This document shows, in pieces, positions 42,540 to 52,889 of a stretch of DNA of 64,000 nt (position 1 is the first letter of the stretch; each line of letters begins with the position of its first letter). A model generated the notes under the pieces. The model saw only the letters and a list, made by a program, of their open reading frames with translations, had not been told where the DNA came from and ran no database searches. Location: assembly GCA_937960785.1 (NCBI GenBank), contig CALGOZ010000115.1, positions 32,049 to 96,048 on the forward strand. The letters run 5' to 3'. This DNA is from an uncultured Pseudogracilibacillus sp. Lineage in GTDB: Bacteria > Bacillota > Bacilli > Bacillales > Amphibacillaceae. The position numbers were made by a program, and so were the translations under genes.

Positions 42540-44993
42540 ATGGCTAAACCGAACAACTTTATTGAACTGCCTTTAGAGCGAGTCATCGGGGACCGCTTCG
42601 GTAGATATAGTAAATATATTATTCAAGATCGGGCTCTACCCGATGTACGAGACGGATTAAAACCAGTACAAAGACGTATCCTCTATGCAATGCACGTCGA
42701 TAAAAACACCCATGAAAATAATTTTAGAAAAGCTGCACGTACTGTTGGTACAGTTATCGGAAACTATCATCCCCATGGTGATAGCTCCGTCTATGAAGCA
42801 ATGGTACGTTTGAGTCAAGATTGGAAAATGCGGTACGAATTAGTCGAAATGCACGGTAATAACGGAAGTATCGATGGCGACCCGGCTGCAGCAATGCGTT
42901 ACACCGAAGCCCGCCTTGCTAAAATTACTTCCGAATTACTCGTCGATCTCGATAAAGATACTGTCGATTTTATTCCAAATTTTGATGACACGAATGAAGA
43001 ACCCGTCGTTTTTCCGGCAAAACTACCTAACCTTTTAATCAACGGCTCTACAGGGATATCCGCCGGTTATGCAACGAACATTCCACCCCATAATTTAGAA
43101 GAAGTGATCGATGCGATTATAATGAAAATCGATCGTCCAAACGTAACTGTAGAAAAGTTAATGGAGAAAATAAAAGGTCCCGACTTTCCAACTGGTGGAA
43201 TTGTCCAAGGGCGGGATGGAATAATCAATGCTTTTAAAAAAGGTCGTGGACGAATCGTCGTTCGTGGTAAAACAAAGATAGAGAAAATGCGTGGTAACCG
43301 TGAATGCATCATTATTGAAGAAATCCCTTATGATGTAAATAAAGCGAATTTAGTTCGGAAAATAGATGAGCTTCATTTAGAGCGAAAGGTTGAAGGGATA
43401 AGCGAAGTTCGTGATGAAACAGACCGTTCAGGTCTACGGATCGTCATCGAACTAAGAAAAGATGCCGACAGTGAAGGTATTTTACAATACTTATTTAAAA
43501 ATACCGACCTACAAGTAACATATAACTATAATATGGTCGCAATCCAAGACCGAACACCGAAACTACTTAGTTTACCAGAGATTTTAGATGCTTATATAGA
43601 GCATCAGAAAGAAGTTGTCACGCGCCAGACGACCTTTGATTTAACAAAGGCAAAAGAACGTTCTCATATTGTTGAAGGATTAATTAAGGCGATTTCAATT
43701 TTAGATGAATTAATCGAACTTATTAGAAAATCGAAAAATCGCAAAGATGCAAAAGAAAATATTATCGCTACCTACAAATTTACTGAAGCGCAGGCAGATG
43801 CTATTTTAAACCTACAGTTATATCGTTTAACAAATACGGACGTCACACTACTAGAAGAGGAACAAGCAGAATTACAAAAGAAAATGGCAACGTATGAGAA
43901 GATTTTAAATAGCGAGAAAGAACTACTTAAAAAAATTAAAAATGATTTGCGAACGATTAAAGAGAAATATCCAAGTAAGCGTCGAACGGTCATTGAGGAA
44001 GAAATAGCAGAAATTAAAATCAATATCGAAGTGACCGTCCCAACTGAAACGGTTGTCGTTTCATTAACGAAAGATGGTTATATTAAACGGACAAGTTTAC
44101 GATCCTATGCCGCATCAAATAAAGAAGACTTAACGATGAAAAAGAACGACTATTTAACGGAACTTATGGAGATTGAAACGACAGATCAGCTTATGTTATT
44201 TACCAACTTTGGAAAATATATATTAATTCGCGTCCATGAATTGCCAGATATTCGTTGGAGGGAAAGTGGTGTACACATTTCAAATTTAACCACATTAGAC
44301 GATGGTGAAAAAATCGTTCGAGCAATTCCAATTCGTGAATTTACTGACGATCGTTTCATCGTCTTCTTTACAAAGTACGGACTTGTAAAAAAGACAGTAT
44401 TAAACGAATATAAAACGACGCGCAAGCAACACCGTTTAATTGCTTTAAATTTAAGAAAAGAAGATGAAGTTGTTAATGTTGTTAAAACAGACGGAAACCA
44501 TCAGCTTGTCCTTACAACGAACGAAGGGTATGGAATTCGTTTCCATGAAGAAGAGATCTCTCCTGTTGGAATTCGTGCCCGGGGAGTAATCGGAATCCAA
44601 TTACGAGACGATGATCATATCGTAAGTAGCTTTTCCTTTGTGGATGAAGAAAAATCGCATTTATTTTTAGTGACTCAACGCGGGGCATGTAAACGTATGG
44701 CATATAATGCAATCGAGCAAACGAATCGAGCCCGTCGTGGACAATATTTATTACGAGCTTTAAAAACGAAACCACATAAGTTAGTACATGTCGAGCCAAT
44801 TTCCCTTGAAAATCCAGTGGAAATGTACATCTTTACTGAAAAAGAGCAAGTCTATACAGTTGACCCTATTGAATTACCGATTAATGAACGAAACAGTAAC
44901 GGTTCTTTTATATTAGACGAAGATGAAGCAGGCGAAGTTATTGAAGTATATAAAAATGAACCGTATGAAAAACCCTTAGAAGAAAAAGATTAA
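42540..44993 (+). CDS. parC: DNA topoisomerase IV subunit A
   Basis: 817 residues. The breakage-reunion domain has [20 protein letters not shown] (about 77-96) and the catalytic Tyr in [11 protein letters not shown] (about 124); the C-terminal beta-pinwheel follows from about 490. At the quinolone-resistance positions the sequence shows Ser82 and Glu86, the wild-type state (equivalent to Ser80/Glu84 of S. aureus). AAAGGAG precedes the ATG. Confidence 0.97.
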   Translation: MAKPNNFIELPLERVIGDRFGRYSKYIIQDRALPDVRDGLKPVQRRILYAMHVDKNTHENNFRKAARTVGTVIGNYHPHGDSSVYEAMVRLSQDWKMRYELVEMHGNNGSIDGDPAAAMRYTEARLAKITSELLVDLDKDTVDFIPNFDDTNEEPVVFPAKLPNLLINGSTGISAGYATNIPPHNLEEVIDAIIMKIDRPNVTVEKLMEKIKGPDFPTGGIVQGRDGIINAFKKGRGRIVVRGKTKIEKMRGNRECIIIEEIPYDVNKANLVRKIDELHLERKVEGISEVRDETDRSGLRIVIELRKDADSEGILQYLFKNTDLQVTYNYNMVAIQDRTPKLLSLPEILDAYIEHQKEVVTRQTTFDLTKAKERSHIVEGLIKAISILDELIELIRKSKNRKDAKENIIATYKFTEAQADAILNLQLYRLTNTDVTLLEEEQAELQKKMATYEKILNSEKELLKKIKNDLRTIKEKYPSKRRTVIEEEIAEIKINIEVTVPTETVVVSLTKDGYIKRTSLRSYAASNKEDLTMKKNDYLTELMEIETTDQLMLFTNFGKYILIRVHELPDIRWRESGVHISNLTTLDDGEKIVRAIPIREFTDDRFIVFFTKYGLVKKTVLNEYKTTRKQHRLIALNLRKEDEVVNVVKTDGNHQLVLTTNEGYGIRFHEEEISPVGIRARGVIGIQLRDDDHIVSSFSFVDEEKSHLFLVTQRGACKRMAYNAIEQTNRARRGQYLLRALKTKPHKLVHVEPISLENPVEMYIFTEKEQVYTVDPIELPINERNSNGSFILDEDEAGEVIEVYKNEPYEKPLEEKD

Positions 44994-45007
44994 AAACAAA
45001 AAAAGTC

Positions 45008-45119
45008 CATCCTCTCTCGAATCATTCACAATAATATTATTATGTTAACTAAACAGACAAAACAATGTAAAATTTTATCCAATCGTGTTATTGTAGTATG
45101 TATAGTATGAGAGAGGATG
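45008..45119. repeat. Long-range 11-bp inverted repeat enclosing the flavin reductase promoter region
   Basis: CATCCTCTCTC (45008-45018) is perfectly complementary to GAGAGAGGATG (45109-45119). The right arm contains the ribosome binding site of the gene at 45130. An RNA starting upstream could fold and cover that site; an RNA starting between the arms could not. Confidence 0.5.
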
Positions 45120-45129
45120 ATACCACTTT

Positions 45130-45594
45130 ATGGATGAACGTTTATTTCGCGATGCAATGGGTAAATTTGCCACTGGTATTACGGTTATTTCTATGTATGA
45201 TAAAGATGAGCCGGTTGGCATGACTGTAAATGCTTTTATGTCGATTTCTTTGGACCCGATGCTAATCGCAATATCGATTGATGAAAGCGCAACAATGTAT
45301 GATTTATTTACAGTTGGTGCATTGTTTGGTGTCAGTATGTTAGAAGAAAGTCAAAAGGACTTATCCCAATATTTTGCCAGACAAATTGACGATGTAGACG
45401 GTTTAGCTTTCCGAGACCAGTCGGGAGTTCCCGTAATCGACCACTCCCTTGCAAATTTATCTTGTAAAATTATTAATGCCGTTGAAGCAGGAGATCATAC
45501 AATTTATATTGCCGAAGTAAACGATATAACTGTATACGATGGGGAACCATTGATTTATTATAGTAGTAGTTACCGTTATTTAAAGGATCAATAA
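45130..45594 (+). CDS. Flavin reductase-like FMN-binding protein
   Basis: 154-residue protein of the flavin_reduct/HpaC family: FRDAMGKFATGITVIS (about 5-20), GMTVNAFMSISLDP (about 30-43) and a C-terminal PLIYYSSSYRYL. Such proteins reduce FMN/FAD with NAD(P)H, often for a partner monooxygenase; no partner gene is adjacent. Ribosome site GAGAGGATG is somewhat far from the ATG and is part of an inverted repeat. Confidence 0.88.
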   Translation: MDERLFRDAMGKFATGITVISMYDKDEPVGMTVNAFMSISLDPMLIAISIDESATMYDLFTVGALFGVSMLEESQKDLSQYFARQIDDVDGLAFRDQSGVPVIDHSLANLSCKIINAVEAGDHTIYIAEVNDITVYDGEPLIYYSSSYRYLKDQ

Positions 45595-45599
45595 CAAGT

Positions 45600-45631
45600 A
45601 GAGTCCTCAAAAAAAGGACTCTCTTTATTTG
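45600..45631 (+). terminator. Terminator after the flavin reductase gene
   Basis: AGAGTCCT/AGGACTCT stem followed by CTTTATTT. Confidence 0.75.
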
Positions 45632-45667
45632 ATAGATTATTTGATTTCATAAAGAGGGGTACACAGA

Positions 45668-48600
45668 GTGAAAGTGTTAGAAAGAAGTAAACGAATAACT
45701 GAAGATAAATTAGGATTATTATATAAACAAATGCACGCTGAAAAAGATCTAGCTAATGCACAGAAAATTGTCGACTTATATGAAAAGTTAAAGAAAAACC
45801 AATTTCATGTAAGTTTTACCGGACATTTTTCAGCGGGTAAAAGCTCGATGATTAACTATTTATTAGAAAAGGAACTTTTACCAAAAAGTCCAATCCCAAC
45901 AAGTGCAAATATTGTTAAAATAACGTCTGGTGCAGGAGTTGCACGAGTCTTTTTTAATGAACAAAATCCGGTGGAATACGACGAACCTTATGATATCGAT
46001 CTTATAAAAGATTTCTGTATGACAAAAGATACAATTTCCCAAATTGAAATCCATACTTCCGAACGACTCGTTCCACCCAATACATTTATCGTCGATACTC
46101 CAGGTATTGATGCAGCTGATGATGCGGACCGTTTTATGACGGAATCGTCTTTACATTTAGTTGATGTCCTATATTATGTGATGGATTACAATCATGTTCA
46201 ATCAGAAATAAATTTCACTTTTTTAAAGCAAATTCAACAAAAAGGAATTCCAATTTATCTCGTAATTAACCAAGTAGATAAACATAATGAAAACGAACTA
46301 TCCTTCAATGAATTTAAAGTAAGAGTAGAGGAATCTTTTAAAGAGTGGTCCATTTTTCCGAAAAAAATTTATTACTCATCGGTAATGGATGAGTCTTTGT
46401 CTTTTAATGATTTAGCCTTTATTAAGGAAGATTTATTTAATTTATTAGAAAATCCACCAAATATAAAGGAACGAGTCGCACTAGCAACAGAACAAGTTGT
46501 TGCTTCCCATAAAGAATGGTTAGAAAAAACATATCAAACAATAGAAAGTGACACATCTTCCTTTGATGAAACATTATGGCAAAAAACGACCGATCAACTA
46601 ACTACTTTACAAACGAGTTTAACTAGTTTTGAGCAACAGTTTAACGAAGAAGTCGAACAAACATTAAAGAATGCTTATATTATGCCAGCTAAGCTAAGAG
46701 ATTTAGCCGAGCAATTTTTAATTTCTCAAGAACCTAACTTTAAAGTTGGTTTCTTTCAGGCGAAGAAAAAGACAGAAGCAGAAAGAGAAAAACGACTGCA
46801 AACTTTTTATACCGAATTAGAAAAGTCAATGCAATCGACGATTATATGGCGACTTCGCGAAAAGTTCGCTGAGCTATTACAAGCATACGAAATTGCCACA
46901 GACGACTTAAGAGAAAAAGCACAACAATTTACCATTCCTTTTTCTACAAAAGAGTTGTATGAAGCATTAAACGAAGGAGCAACGGTAAACGGACAATATA
47001 TCCTAAATTATACAAACGATATTAGTAATAAAATTAAACAGTTAGCTAAACGCGAAGCAAACGAACTTTTCGCACTGTTTAACGCACAGTTAGAAAAAGA
47101 AATTCACAGCCAAAAGGAACCCCTGTTAAAACAGAAAGAGGAACTTGAAAAAGAGCGTATAATTCATAATAAGAAAAAAGAACAAACAAAATCGTATGAA
47201 CAAAAAGTGATGGAGTTAGATCGATTGTTAGAAGCTGAAGATATAGTGAAGACAGCATCTATTTCCTTGTTAGAAGAGGAGTTAAAGACTCGCAAACAAT
47301 TTGTAAAGGAAGAAGTCCCGACCTCTCTCGAAGAAGAGGAAGAAGAAAGGATTGTCGAGGAAGCTGAAGTAACGGTTGACGAGGCTATTTCTAAGGATGA
47401 ATGGCAGGCGGAAGAAATTGTAGAAAAGATCAACCAAACGATTACTACCATCGAATCTTTACCGGACTTCGATTTATTAATTAAAGAATTAAAAGAGAAA
47501 AAGAATCGAATCGAAAATCGAGACCTTACTATTGCTTTGTTTGGGGCTTTTAGTGCTGGTAAATCATCCTTTTCTAACGCTTTAATCGGCGAAAGAGTTT
47601 TACCAGTCTCACCAAACCCGACGACCGCTGTAATTAATAGAATCCGTCCGACAAATAGAACGTATTCAAATGGTTCGGTAGTCATTTCATACAAATCTGA
47701 AGACACATTAATGGACGATTTATTGACGATTACAAAAGATTTATCTCCTGATGCAAGGACTTTTATTGAATTTGTCGACTGGATGAAAAAGGAGAAAGCC
47801 TATGAGAATGAACAACTTTCTCACGTTTATCAATCTTATTTAGTCGCTATTTTAAAAGGTTATGAAGAAAGACATAAAATGTTAGGTAAAGAGGAAGAAA
47901 TCTCCCTCGATGAGTTCGGCGCCTATGTAACCGATGAGTCAATTGCTGCCTATATTGAAGCCGTTGATTTATATTACGACAATGCTTTAACAGAAAAGGG
48001 AATTACCCTAGTCGATACACCTGGGGCCAACTCCGTCAATGCTCGCCATACGAATGTAGCCTTTGATTATATTAAAGAAGCGGATGCAATTCTTTATGTG
48101 ACCTATTATAATCATGCAGTTACAAGTGCGGACCGTGATTTTTTAATTCAATTAGGCCGAGTGAAGGAATCTTTTGAACTTGATAAAATGTTCTTTATCG
48201 TAAATGCTGCTGATTTAGCAAAAGATGAACAAGAATTAAAATTAGTCGTCGACTATGTTGAAGAACAATTGTTACAGTATGGAATCCGCAATCCACAAAT
48301 CTACCCATTATCAAGTAAATTATCTTTAGAACAAAAGGAAAATAATGAACGGTTAAACGATCAAATGACTACATTTGAGGCGACCTTTCAGCAATTTGTT
48401 GAACATGATTTACATCTTTTAACGTATGAAGCAGCTCTTTGGGATATTACTCGGGTTAAATCCCGTTTGCAACAACTAATTGAAGCGACAAAACTAGATG
48501 AAGAAGAAAAGGAAAAAGCCATAACCGAATTAAAAGTACATCACGAAAAAGCAATTCAAACATTAGACCAATTAACCGTTCAAAATATTATTGAACGGAT

Positions 48601-49273
48601 AAAAGAGCGTATTGAACGCCAATTACATTATGTAAAGGAACGGTTATACATTCGTTTCCACGATATGTTCCAGGAGCACTTTAACCCAACAACCGTGACT
48701 GAAAATGGAAGGCAAGCTCGCCGTCAACTAGAACATAATCGAAACCGACTAATCGATTATGTCGGTTATGAATTGTTACAAGAAGTGCGAGCAGTTTCGT
48801 TACGAATCGAGGCTTTTATGAACGGGTTATGTAAAGATCATTACGAACAATTACGGAACGATCTAAAAGAGATTGATGAATTAATCACTTTACCTAACTA
48901 TAAGGAGCAACGTTTTATCACACCGGATTACGTACAAGCCTTTGAAGACATATCGTTAGCTCTTTTTAATGAAGCATTACAAGTGTTCCGTAATTTACGT
49001 TCTTTCTTTGAACAAAATGAAAGAGAACAGATGAAAGAGTTGTTTTACGAAGCATTGCTTCCAGAAGTAGAAAATTATTTACAGCTACAGAAAAATATTA
49101 TGCAAGAAGCGTATGTCGAACAAATGGAGACAGTCTTTACAGAAATGATTACTGAATCTAAAACAGAAATTACAACATTAATCGAACAGCAAATTAATGT
49201 TTTAAATAAACCAGTCGATGTGAAAACCTATAGTAATAAGTTAAACACATTAAACTCAATACTAAACGCATAA
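45668..49273 (+). CDS. dynA: Double dynamin-like GTPase DynA
   Basis: 1201 residues, matching B. subtilis DynA (YpbR), a fused pair of dynamin units. First GTPase: P-loop GHFSAGKSSMINYLL near residue 52, VDTPGIDAADDADRF near 142, NQVDKHN near 203. Second GTPase: GAFSAGKSSFSNALIGERVL near 627, VDTPGANSVNARH near 783, VNAADLAKDE near 848. Long helical, Glu/Lys-rich stalks follow each. It tethers and fuses membranes and protects against pore-formers and phage lysis. GTG start after GAGGGG. Both P-loops are intact. Confidence 0.95.
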   Translation: MKVLERSKRITEDKLGLLYKQMHAEKDLANAQKIVDLYEKLKKNQFHVSFTGHFSAGKSSMINYLLEKELLPKSPIPTSANIVKITSGAGVARVFFNEQNPVEYDEPYDIDLIKDFCMTKDTISQIEIHTSERLVPPNTFIVDTPGIDAADDADRFMTESSLHLVDVLYYVMDYNHVQSEINFTFLKQIQQKGIPIYLVINQVDKHNENELSFNEFKVRVEESFKEWSIFPKKIYYSSVMDESLSFNDLAFIKEDLFNLLENPPNIKERVALATEQVVASHKEWLEKTYQTIESDTSSFDETLWQKTTDQLTTLQTSLTSFEQQFNEEVEQTLKNAYIMPAKLRDLAEQFLISQEPNFKVGFFQAKKKTEAEREKRLQTFYTELEKSMQSTIIWRLREKFAELLQAYEIATDDLREKAQQFTIPFSTKELYEALNEGATVNGQYILNYTNDISNKIKQLAKREANELFALFNAQLEKEIHSQKEPLLKQKEELEKERIIHNKKKEQTKSYEQKVMELDRLLEAEDIVKTASISLLEEELKTRKQFVKEEVPTSLEEEEEERIVEEAEVTVDEAISKDEWQAEEIVEKINQTITTIESLPDFDLLIKELKEKKNRIENRDLTIALFGAFSAGKSSFSNALIGERVLPVSPNPTTAVINRIRPTNRTYSNGSVVISYKSEDTLMDDLLTITKDLSPDARTFIEFVDWMKKEKAYENEQLSHVYQSYLVAILKGYEERHKMLGKEEEISLDEFGAYVTDESIAAYIEAVDLYYDNALTEKGITLVDTPGANSVNARHTNVAFDYIKEADAILYVTYYNHAVTSADRDFLIQLGRVKESFELDKMFFIVNAADLAKDEQELKLVVDYVEEQLLQYGIRNPQIYPLSSKLSLEQKENNERLNDQMTTFEATFQQFVEHDLHLLTYEAALWDITRVKSRLQQLIEATKLDEEEKEKAITELKVHHEKAIQTLDQLTVQNIIERIKERIERQLHYVKERLYIRFHDMFQEHFNPTTVTENGRQARRQLEHNRNRLIDYVGYELLQEVRAVSLRIEAFMNGLCKDHYEQLRNDLKEIDELITLPNYKEQRFITPDYVQAFEDISLALFNEALQVFRNLRSFFEQNEREQMKELFYEALLPEVENYLQLQKNIMQEAYVEQMETVFTEMITESKTEITTLIEQQINVLNKPVDVKTYSNKLNTLNSILNA

Positions 49274-49291
49274 ACTATTGTATAATTGAAC

Positions 49292-49320
49292 TTGTAAAGT
49301 AATTAAGCAAATGTTATAAT
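49292..49320 (+). promoter_or_regulatory. Consensus promoter upstream of the TetR gene
   Basis: TTGTAA (49292-49297), 17-base spacer, TATAAT (49315-49320) with TG extension. Confidence 0.75.
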
Positions 49321-49352
49321 TTTTCACAATACGAAAGTGGTCTTCCTACATG

Positions 49353-49378
49353 CCCCTTCATTTTATAAAATGAAGGGG
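49353..49378 (+). terminator. 26-base perfect palindrome between dynA and the TetR gene
   Basis: CCCCTTCATTTT and its exact complement AAAATGAAGGGG meet around TA, followed by TAACTTTTATT. It may end dynA transcripts, but it lies downstream of the TetR promoter, so it also sits in the TetR leader. Confidence 0.65.
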
Positions 49379-49423
49379 TAACTTTTATTCGGAAATTTTA
49401 GCATGTAAAGAGAATAGGAGGAG

Positions 49424-50002
49424 ATGACAACGGGACTTCGTAAGGAGATTATCGATACGGCTTTAATCCTTTTTGAGAAAAAAGGTTTTCATGGTGTATC
49501 GATCAATGAAATCGTAACCAAAGCAAATACGTCAAAAGGAGGATTTTATCATCATTTCTCGTCGAAAGACGAATTACTTTTTGTAATTCACGATATGTTT
49601 ATTACATATGCAATTGAAAGCGTCGAAGAAGCGGTTGAAACCTATGAACGCCCAATCGAGCAATTGCAAGGTGTAATTAAACGGTTCGTTCATGTATTTG
49701 ACTTGTATAAACCTCACTTATCTGTCTTTTATCAAGAGGCTATTTACTTACAACCAGAATACGAAGCAATTATTAAAAAGAAACGGAAGAAATTTAGAAA
49801 AATTCTCGAACGACTAATGCATACAGGAAAAAAACAAGGAGAATTTCGCCAAGATTTAGAAGTTGATATCGTCGTAATGGGGATTCTTGGAATGGTTAAT
49901 TGGATTCACAAATGGTACGATGAAACTGGCGAAAAGTCAATCGAACAAATTGCTTCTATATTTACTGACTTTATTTTACGAGCAGTTGTAGTTGAAACAT
50001 AA
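49424..50002 (+). CDS. TetR-family repressor of the acyl-CoA operon
   Basis: 192 residues. The N-terminal HTH (IIDTALILFEKKGFHGVSINEIV... SKGGFYHHFSSKDELL, residues 9-52) is canonical; the C-terminal ligand domain is unspecific. Same orientation as, and 118 bases before, the acyl-CoA dehydrogenase operon, whose promoter carries a near-perfect TetR-type palindrome. By analogy with FadR/LiuR-type regulators it likely responds to an acyl-CoA. TAGGAGGAG abuts the ATG closely. Confidence 0.88.
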   Translation: MTTGLRKEIIDTALILFEKKGFHGVSINEIVTKANTSKGGFYHHFSSKDELLFVIHDMFITYAIESVEEAVETYERPIEQLQGVIKRFVHVFDLYKPHLSVFYQEAIYLQPEYEAIIKKKRKKFRKILERLMHTGKKQGEFRQDLEVDIVVMGILGMVNWIHKWYDETGEKSIEQIASIFTDFILRAVVVET

Positions 50003-50040
50003 TAAAATAAATGAATCCATCTTTTTTAGCAAAAAATGTA

Positions 50041-50069
50041 TTGCATTACAAGCGGAATCCTATTATAAT
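50041..50069 (+). promoter_or_regulatory. Promoter of the leucine/acyl-CoA degradation operon
   Basis: TTGCAT (50041-50046), 17-base spacer, TATAAT (50064-50069). Confidence 0.8.
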
Positions 50070-50081
50070 AATAGTAAAAAC

Positions 50082-50103
50082 ACAAACCGAACGGTCGGTT
50101 TGT
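50082..50103 (+). promoter_or_regulatory. TetR-type operator
   Basis: ACAAACCGA (50082-50090), 4-base centre ACGG, TCGGTTTGT (50095-50103): exact 9-bp inverted arms containing the ACCG...CGGT core common to TetR sites. It lies 13-34 bases downstream of the -10, covering early transcribed sequence, a classic repression position. Confidence 0.82.
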
Positions 50104-50119
50104 CTGAGGAGGGACTCGT

Positions 50120-51265
50120 TTGAACTTTACATTAACCGATGAGCAAAAGTTAATACGTCGTACAGTTCGTCAATTTGCTGAAGCCTACGTTCGGCCACGA
50201 GCGAAAGAAATTGATCTTGAAGCAAAATTTCCGGTCAAAACCTTCGAACGTATGGGAGAGCTTGGATTATTAGGCATTCCGTTTCCAAGTAGATATGGTG
50301 GTTCTGACGGTGATACGATTTCTTATGCATTAGCTGTTGAAGAGATTGGGCGTGCTTGTGCTAGTACTGGATTGAGTTATGCTGCAGCAGTATCCCTTGG
50401 TGCAGCACCGATATATATGTTTGGAACTGAAGAACAAAAGAAAAAGTATCTTATTCCTTTAGCAGAAGGTAAAGCTTTAGGTGCTTTTGGTTTAACGGAA
50501 CCTAATGCAGGATCCGATGCAAGTGGTACAGAAACAACAGCTATTCTCGATGGTGATGAATATGTCATTAATGGTGAGAAAATCTTTATTACAAATGCAA
50601 GTTATGCAGAAACGATAATTATAACAGCCGTTACAGGCAAAAATGAAAGCGGTAACAACATTATTTCAGCCCTAATAGTACCTACAAAAGCAGAGGGTGT
50701 TACAATTATGACACCTTACGATAAAATGGGTGTTCGTGGTTCTAACACAGCGCAAATCATACTCGAAAATGTCCGTATACCTAAGGAGAACTTACTTGGT
50801 GATCCCAAAGCAGGATTTCGTCAATTTTTATCGACACTTGATGGGGGAAGGATTTCTATTGGGGCTTTAAGTGTTGGAGTTGCCCAAGACGCTCTGGATA
50901 AATCGCTCCAATATGCCAAGGAGCGAAAGCAATTCGGAAAATCAATTGCACAATTTCAAGCTATTCAATTCGAACTTGCAAACATGGCAATGGAGGTGGA
51001 ATTAGCAAGAAATCAAGTTTTAAAAGCAGCCTGGTTAAAAGACCAAGGTAAACCTTTTACAAAAGAGGCAGCAATAGCAAAGTTATTCGCCTCGGAAACC
51101 GCGGTTCGTAATGCAGAACGAGCCGTCCAAATTCATGGTGGATATGGGTATATGCGAGAGTATGAAGTCGAACGACTTATGCGCGATGCAAAATTACTCG
51201 TAATAGGTGAAGGCACATCAGAAATTCAAAGATTAGTCATTGCTCGCCAACTATTAAAGGCGTAA
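50120..51265 (+). CDS. yngJ: Acyl-CoA dehydrogenase, probably isovaleryl-CoA type
   Basis: 381-residue FAD enzyme. Blocks: AFGLTEPNAGSDASG (FAD/substrate, about 122-136), GEKIFITNASYAE, RKQFGKSIAQFQAIQFELA, QIHGGYGYMREYEVERLMRDA and the end IGEGTSEIQRLVIARQLL. Position at the head of a carboxylase/hydratase operon resembling B. subtilis yng suggests oxidation of isovaleryl-CoA to 3-methylcrotonyl-CoA. The specific acyl chain cannot be proved by reading. TTG start after GAGGAGGGA. Confidence 0.88.
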   Translation: MNFTLTDEQKLIRRTVRQFAEAYVRPRAKEIDLEAKFPVKTFERMGELGLLGIPFPSRYGGSDGDTISYALAVEEIGRACASTGLSYAAAVSLGAAPIYMFGTEEQKKKYLIPLAEGKALGAFGLTEPNAGSDASGTETTAILDGDEYVINGEKIFITNASYAETIIITAVTGKNESGNNIISALIVPTKAEGVTIMTPYDKMGVRGSNTAQIILENVRIPKENLLGDPKAGFRQFLSTLDGGRISIGALSVGVAQDALDKSLQYAKERKQFGKSIAQFQAIQFELANMAMEVELARNQVLKAAWLKDQGKPFTKEAAIAKLFASETAVRNAERAVQIHGGYGYMREYEVERLMRDAKLLVIGEGTSEIQRLVIARQLLKA

Positions 51266-51291
51266 AAATCGTAAAGAGAGGGAGGTTTAAC

Positions 51292-52635
51292 TTGGTACAA
51301 AAGGTTTTAATTGCAAATCGTGGAGCAATCGCTTCTCGAATAATTCGTACATGTAAAAAGCTAGGGATTTATACAGTTGCGATTTATTCTGAAGCTGATG
51401 AATATTTACCTTACGTTAAAAAAGCCGATGAAGCTGTTTTGATTGGCCCTTCACCAGTTCAAGAGAGTTATTTAAACATGTCTAAAATAATTGAAGTTGC
51501 CAAGGAAAAACAGGTAGAGGCAATCCATCCTGGATATGGTTTTTTAAGTGAAAATAGTACGTTTGCAAAATTATGCGAAGAAGCTGGATTCGTATGGATT
51601 GGCCCAAGTAGCACAACTATTGAACAAATGGGAAATAAATTAATCGCACGTAAAAGCATGGAAAAAGCTGGTGTACCAATAATTCCAGGAACAATTTCAC
51701 CGATAACGAATATTGAAGCAGCCCTTCAGCACGCAAGGAAAATTGGTTACCCAATTATGTTAAAGGCAGCTAGTGGCGGTGGGGGTGTTGGATTACAAGT
51801 GATCCATTCGGAAGAAGAATTAAAAAAAATGTTTGAACGAATCAAAGAACGAGCTGGTCAACTATTCGGTAATGAACAACTTTTTATTGAAAAATTAATC
51901 GAAAATGCTCGTCATATCGAAGTTCAAGTTGCTTCCGATCATTATGGAAACTTTGTTCATTTATACGAAAGGGAGTGCTCAATCCAACGTCGAAATCAAA
52001 AAGTAATTGAAGAAGCACCGTCCCCTTTTTTATCGGAAGATACTCGAACTGAATTATGTAAAGCAGCAATCCAAGCAGCCAAAGCAATTAATTATAACAA
52101 TATAGGTACGGTAGAATTTTTAGTTGACGAAAACGAAAAGTTCTATTTTTTAGAGATGAATACTAGAATTCAAGTAGAACACGGGATTACTGAAGCGATT
52201 ACTGGAATCGATCTCGTTCAACTTCAATTAGAAATTGCAGATGATAAGCGAATCCCTTTCAATCAAGAAGAAATAAAGCGAAAAGGGCATGCGATTGAAA
52301 CGAGAATTTATGCTGAAGACCCAAAGAATTTTTTACCCTCACCTGGAACTATTACAAACTATATAGAGCCTGAAAAGGATGCTATACGTATTGAATCATC
52401 TGTTGAACAAGGAAGTAAAGTCACTCCATTTTATGATCCGATGATTTGTAAGTTAATTGCTTATGGTAAGTCTCGTACAGAAACGATTGATATATTGACA
52501 GAAGGTCTAAACAACTTCGTCATTGACGGTATAAAGACGAATATACCGATGCTTCAAACAGTTTTGACGGAGGAAAATTTTTTACGAGGAAATACTCCAA
52601 TCGATTATGTAAATAAATATTATTTAAATAATTAA
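51292..52635 (+). CDS. Biotin carboxylase subunit of an acyl-CoA carboxylase
   Basis: 447 residues, ATP-grasp biotin carboxylase: KVLIANRGAIASRIIRTCKK start, HPGYGFLSENSTFA (about 80), the Gly-rich KAASGGGGVGLQVI (about 158-171), ERECSIQRRNQKVIEEAPSP and EMNTRIQVEHGITEAITGIDL (in parts EMNTRIQVEH). Carboxylates biotin on the BCCP encoded 13 bases downstream. In this context it is probably the A half of methylcrotonyl-CoA carboxylase, split from its BCCP. TTG start after GGGAGG. Confidence 0.9.
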   Translation: MVQKVLIANRGAIASRIIRTCKKLGIYTVAIYSEADEYLPYVKKADEAVLIGPSPVQESYLNMSKIIEVAKEKQVEAIHPGYGFLSENSTFAKLCEEAGFVWIGPSSTTIEQMGNKLIARKSMEKAGVPIIPGTISPITNIEAALQHARKIGYPIMLKAASGGGGVGLQVIHSEEELKKMFERIKERAGQLFGNEQLFIEKLIENARHIEVQVASDHYGNFVHLYERECSIQRRNQKVIEEAPSPFLSEDTRTELCKAAIQAAKAINYNNIGTVEFLVDENEKFYFLEMNTRIQVEHGITEAITGIDLVQLQLEIADDKRIPFNQEEIKRKGHAIETRIYAEDPKNFLPSPGTITNYIEPEKDAIRIESSVEQGSKVTPFYDPMICKLIAYGKSRTETIDILTEGLNNFVIDGIKTNIPMLQTVLTEENFLRGNTPIDYVNKYYLNN

Positions 52636-52648
52636 GGAGGCGTTAGAA

Positions 52649-52861
52649 ATGAAAGAAATTAAAGCAACGATGGCAGGAAACGTATGGAAAGTTACAGTTG
52701 AAAAAGGAGATGCAATTGAATCCGGTGAAGAAGTCGTTATTTTAGAATCGATGAAAATGGAAATACCAATTGAATCGGAACATTCCGGAACGGTAAAGGA
52801 AATAAACGTAACTGAAGGACAGTTTGTAAATGAAGGCGATACTTTGGTTACTTTAAAATAA
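52649..52861 (+). CDS. yngHB: Free-standing biotin carboxyl carrier protein
   Basis: 70 residues forming a single biotinyl domain; the biotinylation site is in LESMKMEIPI (Lys near residue 35), with the flanking hammerhead repeats (GDAIESGEEV and GQFVNEGDTL). It is a substrate of BirA (7947) and shuttles carboxyl groups between the carboxylase and the carboxyltransferase (53695). Good AAGGAGG ribosome site. Confidence 0.94.
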   Translation: MKEIKATMAGNVWKVTVEKGDAIESGEEVVILESMKMEIPIESEHSGTVKEINVTEGQFVNEGDTLVTLK

Positions 52862-52889
52862 ACTTTCTCGATTTAAAGAGGGGGAGCTT

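Noticed and set aside
47164..47706. 180-codon minus-strand frame inside dynA
   Set aside because: Low-complexity Ser/Phe-rich antisense shadow of a clearly coding Glu/Lys-rich region.
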